From: Corallium rubrum
Lineage: Eukaryota > Cnidaria > Anthozoa > Scleralcyonacea > Coralliidae
Direction of reading: 5' to 3'
Assembly: GCA_964035015.1 (NCBI GenBank)
Contig: OZ036007.1
Coordinates: forward strand, 186,001 to 250,000
Length of the DNA: 64,000 nt
Both the position numbers and the translations under genes were made by a program. The notes under the pieces were generated by a model. That model was not told the origin of the DNA. It saw nothing but the letters and a program-made list of their open reading frames with translations, and searched no databases. Positions 48,979 to 60,166 of the stretch are shown here, piece by piece; the stretch's first letter is position 1; each line of letters opens with the position of its first letter.

Positions 48979-49985
48979 TCCTTAAATTTTTGTTACTCCA
49001 TTGTGCGTTTTGTATCATGTGTGTATGTTCTCCAACAGCAACTTTGTTTAGTTGCAGCTAAATACCAGACGAGCGAAGTAAGTGACCGTTTTGACTTAAA
49101 AGGTATATAAATTGAAGAAATAAGTTTCGAAGAAGCTCCCTAATGTGAAAGAACCCGTGAAATTATTAAGATTTGCCTTTACAGTCGACTTCTTCGTGCA
49201 TACATCAAGAACGAAGTGAGATATGTGTAAAGGCCGTAACTGATCTTTATAATTTCAAAGTTCTATCAAAAAAAGAAGTTTCTTCTTCACTTATTTTTAA
49301 CTTCATATGCACTTTAAAGAAACTGTAAAAAAAAGCTTTACTACATGATTCCATTATTTTTTAGTAATCATTTTGAATGAGGTTCAATTGTGACTATAGA
49401 AGCAAAGTCCCAATATACATTTAATTACAGTAGAAAAATAATAATTTCTGCTATCAATCTGGTGGTCCTGTTAAGATTGTTTAGTGTTGACTTTACGGAG
49501 AGAGGAGTGTATTAACAATAGGTTTTTTGGGGTTGTTTTTTTTTTGTTTTGTTTTTTTTGTTGTTTTTTTTGGGGGGGGGGGGGGGGGGGATTGGGAGGA
49601 AGTACAGTAACAAGACCTTGTGAGATCCTATAAAGATATTCTGGAACGACTTTGAACTATAGAGACAATTCATAAACTACTATAGTTGAACCAGTATGTC
49701 TGATAGAGTAACACACGGAATAGCAGTCGTCTCTCACGGAAGGACGACGCGTACAATAGTATTTTGCCGAAATACAACATCACTTAATGCTTCTGCTGTT
49801 TCTTTAACTATTTGCGTCATTTTGGTCAATAATATAATATTGTTCACTTTAAAAATTGATATTTCTAAAATTGAAACTAAGTTACCTGCAGGATAGTGAA
49901 CGCTGCCTTTTCAATTTGTTACACCTGTGTAAATTGTCGCGAACTTCAAAATACGTTGATGAGTGTTTGCGTGCAAAGAATGAGA
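48979..49985. other. Gene-free AT-rich stretch
   Basis: Nothing recognisable apart from a T-tract and a G-run of about 20 bases near 49535-49590. Confidence 0.6.
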
Positions 49986-49986
49986 A

Positions 49987-51039
49987 AGGAGGGGGACATT
50001 GGGGGGTACCCACAACCGCAATAGCGCGAAAAAAAATCGTCAAAAACCGCAATACCGCGAAAAAATCAACGGAATACCGAAACCGCATTTAGTAAACGCC
50101 AGGTAATTAGTATAGGTAATAGCATGGTTTCGAGTGCAATTTGGAAAAAAACATGCACGAGTGAGTTTTTCAAAGACTATCAAAATTGTACGAGTCCGAA
50201 GGACGAGTGCTATTTGAGGTCTTTGAAAAACTCACGAGTGAACTCCCCCCAGCGAAAATCCCAAATATGATTTTTATAATGTTGATTATTATTTTTCATT
50301 GGTATTCAGACAGTTATATAGTTAGTAATTGCGCAAGAACATCACATTTGTTCCCAGAGTCACAGAATAAAGAACTAACTAGTCGTTATATCACAGTAAC
50401 TCTGACAATGAGTTTTCGCATTGCATTTGTGCTTCCCAACGAACTTCGTAATGAATTTCTGAACATTTTGGTGAAAAGTGACAAGTGAGTTACACATGAC
50501 TGTCGTTGTCTTTGTAAATATGTAATACTGTATATAGTTTTAGACAAAATCTTTTCTAAAAATGAGAGGGCGTGTCTCAAAAATATGTTTTAAAATGTTC
50601 AAAATTTTGCTCAAATATGATGTCGGATTGCGGGAAATGCCATTTCAGAGACTCAAATCTCAAAAATTTTGCGGGGGAGCATACCACCCGACCCCCCTAG
50701 AAATTGGGCACTCTTATACTGCCCCCCTGACTAAAAAATCCTGCCTACGGCCCTGATTATATTCAGCCTAGCTGACGCTCGGGCTGGGTGGGCCCGGGTC
50801 TGGCTACGCCACTGCTGATGATATAATATTGCTTGCTTCGCTAAATGACCTAAAAGTCCTAAAATCCTCAGAAATTAGCATGCGTATAACCCGGCTGCGT
50901 TGCTTTTCTTCGAAACGCAGAAAACCGCATACCGCATGACTGAATAAAACCGCAATACCGCACCTCAAGCGTGAAATTACCGAAATACCGCATGAAAAAA
51001 AAGCCGAAACCGCAACAACGAAAACCCCAATGTCCCCCT
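49987..51039. mobile_element. Candidate non-autonomous transposon with CCGCAATACCGC repeats
   Basis: The ends are inverted copies of GAGGGGGACATTGGGG (about 49987 and 51024-51039). Next to each end lie direct copies of CCGCAATACCGC-type repeats (50010-50090, 50925-51015). The inside holds a small hairpin (50157-50241) and no gene. The family is not known. Confidence 0.5.
50157..50241. repeat. Hairpin element A with GTCC-GAA-GGAC tip
   Basis: GTGAGTTTTTCAAAGAC (50161-50177) is mirrored by GTCTTTGAAAAACTCAC (50219-50235). The loop contains CGAGTCCGAAGGACGAG, whose GTCC/GGAC stem closes a GAA triloop at 50194-50204. Confidence 0.75.
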
Positions 51040-51554
51040 CGGAAAGGGGTAGATGACAGTAAAAAAAATAAACTTTGCGACATACTCACAGTACTCAAGG
51101 TATGCACGTGCTTTAAAAAAAGCGTTTTCAACTGAGACATTTGTCATCACCAGCGTCCCGCTGGAAGAAATATAATCTGTTGAAAATTAAGACTCGTCGA
51201 CAGCATAGCAAGTCGTTTCGTTCCTTACAGTTAACTTTTTTAAGGATAAGGGTAATTATTAAAAATAGGTACGCAATGTGTACATGCGGATACTGGTTTT
51301 TATTCGGCCTACAGATAATGATAGAACAACGTAAATTGTTCGCCAAAATATACTGAAAATGCTTGATAACCTTGTGACATATCAGCATACGCTCTCACGT
51401 ATCATCTAAAATCGACAATAATTATTAATGTTTAAATACCTTTAATAACTTAACAAGATAAATGCTTAATTCTAGCCCTTACTTAAACTCCAACCCAATC
51501 CCGAACCCAAGCCCTGCCCCAACCCTAATCTTAACTGTAATCTTAAAATGACAA
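51040..51554. other. Gene-free stretch
   Basis: Nothing supported. A short open frame on each strand near 51128-51388 has no recognisable domain. Confidence 0.5.
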
Positions 51555-53645
51555 TTTTAGGTAAATTAGGAAAAACGGGAAACCTGGTCGCTAATCGCAT
51601 TGTTAAAAGAATGTGATAACATATCGCTTTCGTTCCAATCTATTCTTTACTGTTTACATTAGACTCTGGTAACACATGAATTGATTTGTCTCAACGCGCT
51701 TTTTGAATAAGTACTTTATACGCCTACATGTAACTCAAGCAGTACCAAATACAGTTCTGTTGATTTCTGCGTATATGCAGAAAATCAGATGGCCGAGGGC
51801 CTAACATGTCAACAGTACACTTGAAACATTAGTTAAAAGGCTATTCATATTTCATAAAGATCCTGGTTCGAACCCAAACAAGCACTCGCTCTGTCTTTTC
51901 GTCCATGAAAAGCTTCTCGTTTTAGCGAGAAAGTTGAAGTGCGTTACGAAATAATTATAATAACACTTTGCATGTATGGTTTTATTATGCGATGTTGAAT
52001 TACTGAACACGAAAAAGTATTTCGTGTAAACGAGCATTGACCGCGCGCTTGCTTTAGTATATTAAGATAACAGTGAATACATATAATATCATAACCTAAA
52101 AGCTTTGAAATGCATACTATCTGGTATATAGGTATATGGTTTAGAAAGCAGTCACTGATTTGCAAAAATTGACAAAATCGTTTGAACTTTACTGTATATC
52201 GACAGACCAGTAGACCACTATCAGCTATCAACTCATCGTGGATATTTTCTTGGCGTCTTGTGATTGCGTGCAAAAGCGAAACTCGACTTCCAATCTTCCA
52301 GTGGTTGTTCTGGTACACGCTCGTAAACCCTTCGGACATAGGAATAAGACTTATGAAGTATGCCTATTAGCGTTTCACCTTGATCACGTGATTGACGAAA
52401 ACATTCGGATGGTTTAGCAACCAGTATCTGCAAAAACGCACGTTAAGTGGATTTACATAATAGTTTTATTTATTGCTCAACCTGCTGTTTGTTCTTTTTG
52501 TAATCTTGGCGGCAAGCAGCTTTTGGCACAGCATAACCTATATGTTGACTTGATTTGTTTTTGCGACGTCATTACAGCTTGTTTTCCCCTGGACATGTTA
52601 ACTGTTCAGTTTTGTGAACTGGAAAAAAAACCCATGAAACGCGGTCCCTATAATCGCATTAAAATATGATACTTATATCGCTTTAATTCCGCTTGAGTGT
52701 AATGTTAGGTAATTCGGCAAAAACAGGAAACGCGGACGCTAATCGCATTGTTAAAGAATATGATATTTTTATGTTTTATATGTCTTTGTTTTAGACTCAT
52801 AAAACATAGTATGGTAAAATATGCATTCATGCGTCTCAACAAATCGATGTTCAACGCGTTTTTTGAATGGGTATTGCATACGTCTACATGTAACATAAAT
52901 AATGCCAAGCACGGTGGATTTCTGCGTGTAAACCTATAGCTAAAACATCTTGGTCGAGCGCTTATAAACACGTAAACACTTGAAACATTTAATAGTTAAA
53001 AGGGCATTCAGATTTCAGAAAGATCTTTAATCCGAAGCCAAACAAGCGCTCACACTGTTTCTTCGTCCTTGGAAAGCTTGTCGTTTAGGCGACAAAGTCG
53101 CAATGCGTTCCGGAATTATTATAGTAACACCTTGTATGGTTTTATTAGGTGATGCTGTATTGAACACGAGAAAGTATGGCATGTAAATGTGCAGTCACCG
53201 CGCGCTTGTATTTATAGTATAAAACAACAGTACATGCATAAAAATGTATTAAAATGCTGAAATACATATTGTTTCGAAACCAGACTATCCGCAAAAATTC
53301 TCAAAAACGTTCAAATTTATACGGACAGACCAGTAGCCCACTGTGAGCTGTCGACTTGTCATCATATTTCTTGGCGTCTTGTGATTGCATGCAAATGTTC
53401 ATTACCTGAAACAAAACTCAACATTTATCTCCCATTCGTTGTTCGTGTTCACGTTCGTAAACCCTTCTGACATATAAATAAGACTTCTGAAGTATGCTGA
53501 TTCGGACAATTGCTATTGGTCTGCGTTGATCACGTGATTGACGAAAACATTCGTACACACACACACACAAACACACACACACAACCGCGCTCATGATATA
53601 GCGGATTATGGTTTAGCAACCAGTATCCGCAAAAAGCGTTAAGCA
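51555..53645. repeat. Old direct duplication, two copies about 1.15 kb apart
   Basis: Copy one (about 51555-52445) and copy two (about 52700-53645) share ordered landmarks: GCTAATCGCATTGTTAAA (51590 and 52738), CTACATGTAAC, ACTTGAAACATT, CCAAACAAGC.CTC, GAAAGCTTCTCGTT/GTCGTT, TGTATGGTTTTATTA, ACCGCGCGCTTG, GACAGACCAGTAG, ATTTCTTGGCGTCTTGTGATTGC, GAATAAGACTT.TGAAGTATGC, GATCACGTGATTGACGAAAACATTCG and TATGGTTTAGCAACCAGTATC. Divergence is perhaps 20-30 percent. Fragments of the same family lie at 44650 and, inverted, at about 62570-62720. No gene was recognised in either copy. A (CA)n run lies at 53551-53582 in copy two. Confidence 0.78.
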
Positions 53646-53942
53646 GTAGGTCTTATCTCTCCATCAGTTGACGTCGTCCTATTAAAGACGCGAGAAAATG
53701 CTCTGATGCAGCGGTGTTGTATATAGAACGGCGTCGAGGTTATGGGGGGGGGGGGGGGGGAGTATGAAAATTATCCGTTTTTGTTTTACATGAGGAATTA
53801 TTTTGTTTCAAGCCAAAAAAAGACCGCGTCGTCGGGATTCCGCGTTGTAAATTGCTAAGCCTGCTTGTGTAACTCCCAATAAAAGTACTGGTTCTTCATT
53901 GTGATTGACATGGAGACCACAATCATCCTAGCTGAATAGCGA

Positions 53943-54001
<59 letters not shown>
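53646..54001. repeat. Gene-free stretch with G-run and (TA)n run
   Basis: A G-run of about 17 bases near 53744-53760 and a (TA)n microsatellite at 53943-54001. Nothing else recognised. Confidence 0.7.
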
Positions 54002-54002
<1 letters not shown>

Positions 54003-54004
<2 letters not shown>

Positions 54005-54104
54005 TTTACAACACGAGAGGCCGTGTTGTATTGAATATACAATCACGAGCCGAAGGCGAGTGATTGTATATTCAATACAACAAGGACGCGAGTGTTGTAA
54101 ACAA
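54003..54104. repeat. Hairpin element B with GCC-GAA-GGC tip
   Basis: GTTTACAACAC pairs with GTGTTGTAAAC at the base, and TGTATTGAATATACAATCAC pairs with its exact complement near the top. The tip is CACGAGCCGAAGGCGAGTG, with GCC/GGC closing a GAA triloop at 54049-54057. Confidence 0.85.
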
Positions 54105-54340
54105 CTTGTGAAATGAATAATAGTAAACATCCCTTTGGGACATTGAGATACTAATTTGTTACAAGCACTAGTGGTTGTATCAGAAGAGTATACATCCACT
54201 AGTGGTTGTAACTAATTAGCATCATTGGTTTTAGTTTGTATGGGGTTTACAGGGGTATACATGTGACGTAATTTCTGAAATTGGATTGGCTGCAAAACTC
54301 ATGAATTAGTAATGATTTCACAAATATATATATATGTATA

Positions 54341-54445
54341 GGTTATATACCGAGAACGCGGGATATAAGTCATATATTGATCCGAGGGGCAGAAGGTCCC
54401 GAAGGTCAATATATGACTTATATCCCAAGTTAGAGGTATATAACC
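54341..54445. repeat. Hairpin element C
   Basis: GGTTATATACC (54341) pairs with GGTATATAACC (54435). GGATATAAGTCATATATTGA (54361) pairs with TCAATATATGACTTATATCC (54405). The tip region CCGAGGGGCAGAAGGTCCCGAAGG is a variant of the tips in elements A, B and D. Confidence 0.85.
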
Positions 54446-55139
54446 GACTTATATCACGATTGAGGAGGTTTTCGAACAAGGTTTCGTCAATTTCGAAGAG
54501 CTTCGATCAAGATTTTTCGAGTTTTGTCGACAAGTTTTATCCAATTATTTATGCACGAGATATAACCTGTATATACACCGCGGTACATCAAAGAAAACCG
54601 ACTCAATCGTGACATAAATATATATATATATATATCATGACCTTTCGTGTTGTGTTCTCAAAACCCAGAGCCTCGAAGATGGGATAATACAGTCATGAGG
54701 TCGCGCAGCAAGCTGTAATAAAGGAAGGTAAGTACGTAATTCAATATCGTTTTCAGACAAGTTTGATTTCCAACAAAACGTTCTCTTCGTTCACACCTTG
54801 TCTTGTAAAGAAGACATATTATAAGTATACTAAATGTTGTAATATACCGCTACTCTAGGACCAGTTCTAAGTGATGGTAGCCCTGGTTTAAAGTGCTTCT
54901 ACCCCAAAAACCTTTTTTCAGCTATATCAAACCTAATAATTTTTATGGCAAATTGTCCAAACTGTGATCTTAGCTGGAACGGAAAATAATTCGCTTCGAG
55001 GAGGATGGAAGGAGTATATTTTGTGACGTCACGCAAGGTACTCGTCTAGCGCCTTCATGCAAATTCATGCCATAAATTTCGATATCTATTAATCTATACA
55101 TATATTGCGTTTGCTGGGTCTTTGAAAGCTTGTGAGAAC
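54446..55139. other. Gene-free stretch before the THAP remnant
   Basis: Contains a short (TA) run near 54618-54636 and a GTAAGTAC sequence near 54728 that could be a 5' splice site. No coding exon was confirmed. Confidence 0.4.
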
Positions 55140-55489
55140 ATGGTGTTTAGTTGTGTTGCTGCTAATTGTACGAATAAAGCGAGTCTCAAATATGGTATAA
55201 GTGTTCACAAAATTCCATATTTCAACGATGACTGGCCTGACGCTATAAAGCGAAGAAAAATTTGCGCTTGATTTCGTGAAGGCAAAACGTGTCTTCGAAC
55301 CTTCGAAAACTTCAATACTTTGCGCAGATCATTTCAAGCATGAACTCGGAATTCGAGAGAAGATATTGCGTGTTACCTGGTCAAACAAGACCGAACTATC
55401 AGAAATTAATGATTGATCATCTCGCGATTTGTGTTTTTCCAAGTATTCGTGTAGCAGCGAAAGATATTTCTGCCAATTTGGGCCAATGA
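55140..55489 (+). pseudogene. THAP zinc-finger domain, frameshifted
   Basis: From ATG at 55140 the reading gives MVFSCVAANCTNKASLKYG...HKIP, then W and AIKRR, as at the start of a THAP domain (C..C, P, W). It meets a stop near 55270. In the next frame it continues with SKTSILCADHF, the second C..H zinc pair. A third frame gives EFERRYCVLPGQTRP and ICVFPSI, resembling the end of the domain. At least two one-base indels (near 55258 in an A-run and near 55340) are needed. THAP domains occur in host transcription factors and in P-element-type transposases, and either source is possible. Confidence 0.7.
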
Positions 55490-55700
55490 TTTGCTTTATA
55501 CCATTCGCTTATTTCCACGGAACCATTTAGTGCTTTCGTTAGCCTTTCCTCGACCTCTAACCATTTCTGTTCTTCTCTGTTGTAATTTTGCAACCAGTCT
55601 TCGTCGGCCAAAGGTTCTTCGGCATATGCTAAGCCGGAAGACTTTCCTGTCAGCTTGAATATTTATATTTTCATCTACATTTATTTCCACATCCTCTGTC
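55417..55700 (-). pseudogene. Possible P2X7-C-terminal-like zinc domain remnant
   Basis: On the reverse strand a frame reads EEPLADEDWLQNYNREEQKWLEVEERLTKALNGS and then EISEW. This is similar to the region before the Cys-rich block in P2X7-like intracellular domains found in many invertebrate genes, but the cysteines expected after it are absent. The overlap with the THAP remnant on the other strand and the frame change near 55611 argue for decay. Weak call. Confidence 0.3.
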
Positions 55701-55739
55701 ACACCATAAATATATTTTGAAGTTTTGAACGCCACATTA

Positions 55740-56282
55740 TTTTTTCGTCAAGGCACCGGACAGGGCTCGATTTGTGATGAAAGTGATGACACTTGCTTCT
55801 GTTTTATAAAGCCAGACACTGACAGACAGAGAGATTGGTGGAGTTTCAAACCTATTTCTTTTCTTTTGTCCCACAGCGATGTGTTTTAAAAATATTAAGA
55901 GCTACGGCGTCTTTAATAGCCGTCTTGTTGAAATATGTCACTCCATTCCATGCATGCCATGCATTGTTGAACTCTTAAATGTAATTTATTCTGCATTAAT
56001 TTTGTTCGACCAACAGAAACTCGCGGCCGCCAAATTCGAACAATAGAAATACGCGGCCTCTGACGGCCGCGCGAGTGATGAAAAAACCACATGCTTCGTT
56101 GCAGACCCACATTTCACAGCAACAGGAGGGCCTACCCGCTGGCTAAGATATAGGGGATGTCGGGTACGGAAAACATGGGATAAATAAGGATAATAGGAAA
56201 ATTTGAAACATCTAGATAAGATTACTTGAAGTATCGTTCTAATGTAAACATGAATGACACAAGAATGAAACAAGTCGAACAG
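55740..56282. other. Gene-free stretch
   Basis: No coding region supported. A short GC-rich inverted patch (GCGGCC...GGCCGC) near 56025-56070 is seen. Confidence 0.5.
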
Positions 56283-56305
56283 AGATATGAATTTTGGGAA
56301 TATTA

Positions 56306-56600
56306 AAGAAATACCAAATGGTTTTCCGTGTTGGATACTCTGATCCAAACACGCGAGAAATTGCGAGACTGGAGAAAAGCGTAACAAAACACGAGCCGTA
56401 GGCGAGTGTTTTTAGCCTTTCGAAAGTCGAGCAATTCCCCAAGTGTTTGGATAAGAGTCTCCAAACACGGAAAAACCATTTGGTATTTCTTTTATAAAAT
56501 AAGCATAAGTCAATATGATATACTGTCCGACAGAAAATCGTTTTGGCGGGAATTTTCCGTGTTTGGATACTCTGATCCAAACACGGCAATTGACCAATCA
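56306..56600. repeat. Hairpin element D with GCC-GTA-GGC tip, plus half copy
   Basis: AAGAAATACCAAATGGTTTT (56306) is mirrored by AAAACCATTTGGTATTTCTT with one extra base (about 56471-56491). Inner CCAAACAC/GTGTTTGG repeats add pairing. The tip ACACGAGCCGTAGGCGAGTGT has GCC/GGC around GTA at 56395-56403. A second small hairpin, CCGTGTTTGGA-TCCAAACACGG, follows at 56557-56587. Confidence 0.82.
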
Positions 56601-57833
56601 GGGCTAGCATAGTATACATCTTATTTTATAAAAATAAATCTCGAATTACTAAGATCTGTGATTACCTTCAGCAAAATTTCAGGTACCTTCGACGTTGTTT
56701 GGCAGAACGTAAGATGATCTACAGGCGAGGAAATATACCGCATCAAACTTGCGAATCTTTGAGGAATCGGTTGAGAGTACGGCAACTTAATTTCCACAAG
56801 TAGTTGTCTTGCAATGGATGTTTATAGGTAGGGTAGTTTCAGTATTTTGGGAATATATAAGGTCTCTAATAGGCGGAAAATGTGTTCCACAATAGTACAA
56901 TAATTAATTTGCCAGAGTGTAGGTTGAATCGATTTTAATAAATAGCACAGGGAACAATTCGTCAGTCGTTGGCACTTTGTCAGCGAAGTTCTGGAGAGCC
57001 ACAATTTTCACTTTTGTATATCCGCCATATGTAATCACTGTATATATTTCGACGCCATCTTGAAAACCCTGAATTAATTAAACCGAAAGCGGACGCCATT
57101 TTGTCCGGATCCGCGATTTCTGGTAATGCAGATCCCTAATATTTATACAACAACGTGACTTGCATATGCATTTTTCTTGGTTGTTGACCATGACGATCCA
57201 TATGTTTCTGTTGCACTTCAGGGCGACCTAACCACACCTATGCACCCACGGGATGGTCATGATAAGCTCATGGATTTCATGAGACACCTTCCCCTGGCAG
57301 TTTATGGCTCGCAAGATGTCTTAAGTTGCTTTATCCTGCCGCCACTTCATAAAAAAATGTTTGTTGAACTTCCATGTATGTATTGTTTAATTTTATTGTT
57401 GAGTTTTTGTGCCGTACACCCGGGTGTACATTTCAGAGCCACAATTCTACATACAACAATATAGTTGTCTATATAGTAACTATGATACACTGTTCCTGGA
57501 ACTTCAAACATAATTAGTATATACTGTTGTATCTAATCACTTTTATAACATTGCTTTGATATAGCAACGTTTTTGATTGGCTGTCGTGCGTGCTCCGTAA
57601 CTCGATGGGGCACGGTAAAAAAGCGCCGGGGAAAATTTCAAACAGTCATTTAATTTTATTGAGTAATAAAGAACAACGACCCAGAAGACATAAACTGGGT
57701 CTGGGTAACCGAGTTTAAACTGTCCTTTTGGTTGGATTTTAGTGAACAAAAAATACTTGGCTACGAAAGTAGAAAAACACAACAACCAAAACGATTCGCT
57801 GGCTTGTGAAAGGATTTAATGCTATGTTATAAA
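56601..57833. other. Gene-free stretch
   Basis: Short open frames (for example 57177-57464, forward) have no recognisable domain. An internal palindrome GTACACCCGGGTGTAC occurs near 57414. Confidence 0.45.
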
Positions 57834-58006
57834 AGAAATGGCTCATGGTTTAGCGTGCTCCATCCGTTATGGATGCACTTGGAAAATTTGGAGAGCACTC
57901 AAAAATCGGCTACGCCTCGACCAACTCTTACGATTTTTTCGTGCTCTCCCAATTTCCCGCGTGCATCCATAACTCGATGGAGCACGCTAAACCATGAGCC
58001 ATTTCT
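57834..58006. repeat. Hairpin element E, 30-bp perfect arms, GGC-GTA-GCC motif
   Basis: AGAAATGGCTCATGGTTTAG... (57834-57863) has a perfect 30-base complement at 57977-58006. Inner pairs GGATGCAC/GTGCATCC and GAGAGCAC/GTGCTCTC continue the stem. GGCTACGCC at 57908-57916 is the reverse-strand form of the C-GTA-G tip, placed slightly off centre in the loop. Confidence 0.88.
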
Positions 58007-60104
58007 TAAATAGCACATATCACATAAGTCTCACATGTTTATCATGTGTTAATCACTTGTATATAGATATCATATTTGACAATTAAATTTATTCCATGAT
58101 TCTACTTCGTGCGCGTAGCACAAGAGCGGTCCATGAACTAGTGTAGTAAACCCACACTAACAGGATACAAAATATACATGAAAAGACCACCGAGATATTT
58201 TGTTTATGCAAACTCGATATCATGTGCTACCACAGGCGGCCCCAAGTACAGGTTGTGGCGGGCCTCGTGCCGGAAATTTAACGGTAAGATACATGTTTCA
58301 AACTTTCAAGTAAATTAGAACGTTAATGAACTAAAATACGAAAGATTTTTCAATAAAATAACTTTACCTTGAGTTCGTGATGTGCTGTCTTTTATCTCTG
58401 TGTTTCTTGTGTTGATTTGAAGCTATTTATGCATGTTTTAATTTGTTTCCCGTACTAATCGGTCAACACGCCCCATTACTAAGAAGAAATAAAGGCCATA
58501 CACTACGCACGTCTACGGCAGCCAAAGACGGCCTGCAGTCGAAGCGATGTTTTCCAGCTTAAAATCAACACAGCGCCACCAAACCTCCACAGAATCCAAG
58601 GACAGCTATCCATCTACGGCTCACAACGCCAACAAGTTGAAAATATGAAGCATTTTGTCGTCGTTCCGGAAAACCTGGAGGAGTTTGTGATATGTTGGGA
58701 TACCGAGATCACTGACTTCTATACAACTGGACTCCGGGTGCTGCACAAAATATGTGACCATTTTCAGATCCAAAATGGCGGCATTCATAGGTCCCTCTCA
58801 CTGATCTCAAATAATATACTCATTATACTGCGTGGCAAAAATTTAAGTGGGAATTGAAGCTAAAAATCTCGCGGCGGCCATATCCTGTGGGACCCGGTCT
58901 ACGAGGACCTACGCCGCCCGCGCTCACGGCGAACCCACTAGAGAATATTGAAAAGCTTGCTGAACAACGTTCTCGGTATATGGTATATATAAATTATAGT
59001 TCGGCGGCAGATTAATTTTCAGATTTTAATACTCGATCGCTCAATCCGTATGGCAACGTAGAAATATTTCTTGAGTAAGAGAAATAATAATTTAGTCTAC
59101 GCACTGAAATAATATTTATACCTCTCACGCACTGCAAACTCGATGTACCAAGGTACGACCCGGAATGTGCACCAGCAACGGTATTTGTTAATTCTTGTTC
59201 TTTACGGCTTTGTTTTGCAATTTTGCTCCGGAGATTTTAACATAACGATGCTACAAACGTCTTGCAAGATGCAGTATATTTCTTCACGCCTCCACCTTTG
59301 CCTTGTAGTTGTGTAATTATGTTTTTTAATCGAAACAACCCTAACAGATTTCTTAGCCAATCAGAAAATGGGGTCAAGATCTGACCCTAGCGACTTCATT
59401 GGCTCGGAGCGATCAAAGAAACGGCCAGTTCGACCAGAGGTCAGCATTTCTGGGGGGGGGGGGGAGCGTGTGGTGTAGGACCTCTGGGAACAGGGTACTA
59501 ATCACTATGCGGAATCATAGTTTTCGCTTTAAATGATCGGATTTTTAACGAAAACCAGCTAAATTTTACAGTCTTAACTAGAAAATATACCTGTCGCTAT
59601 GGGAGAACTTAAAAGTGGTTGGGATCATGGAAGATCCGCCGAAATTTCACGATTTTACTGAACGAAAATCAGCACCGGCCACCAGGCTACAGTTTCAAAA
59701 ATTAGTAAGGAACAAATAACAAGTAACATCTTGTATTCACTCTAGCAGTTTGACAGTGACTTTATGACAAAGTAAAAATATTACCGTTTCTATATCCGTC
59801 TTTTTCAACGTATCTTGGATCAGGCGATCTGAGGGTTTTATACAAGATGTTTATTGGAAGTTTGTAGTTACTTTGTTTAACAGGAAAATTGATAAGCAAT
59901 TAACTCACTGTTTTACTGTTATTGATGAAGTCGGATGAAGTCCTGTTACTATAATATTGACGAAGATAATCTTGTTCACCTAGCATTTATGGTGTGCATT
60001 TTCAATATTTGTAAATACATTAATTGCCCTCTTGTAAAAAATATATTTATTGCCTATTGGCTAACTTTTTACATGTTATCTGTGTGTTCTTGCTTTATTT
60101 TACT
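58007..60104. other. Gene-free stretch
   Basis: A forward open frame at 58645-58857 has no recognised domain. A G-run of about 10 bases lies near 59452. Nothing else is supported. Confidence 0.45.
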
Positions 60105-60105
60105 C

Positions 60106-60165
<60 letters not shown>
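60105..60165. repeat. (TA)n microsatellite
   Basis: An uninterrupted TA dinucleotide run. Confidence 0.95.

Positions 60166-60166
<1 letters not shown>

Noticed and set aside
57177..57464. Possible exon in a 95-codon forward frame
   Set aside because: No recognised motif, no clear splice sites and a low-complexity hydrophobic end.
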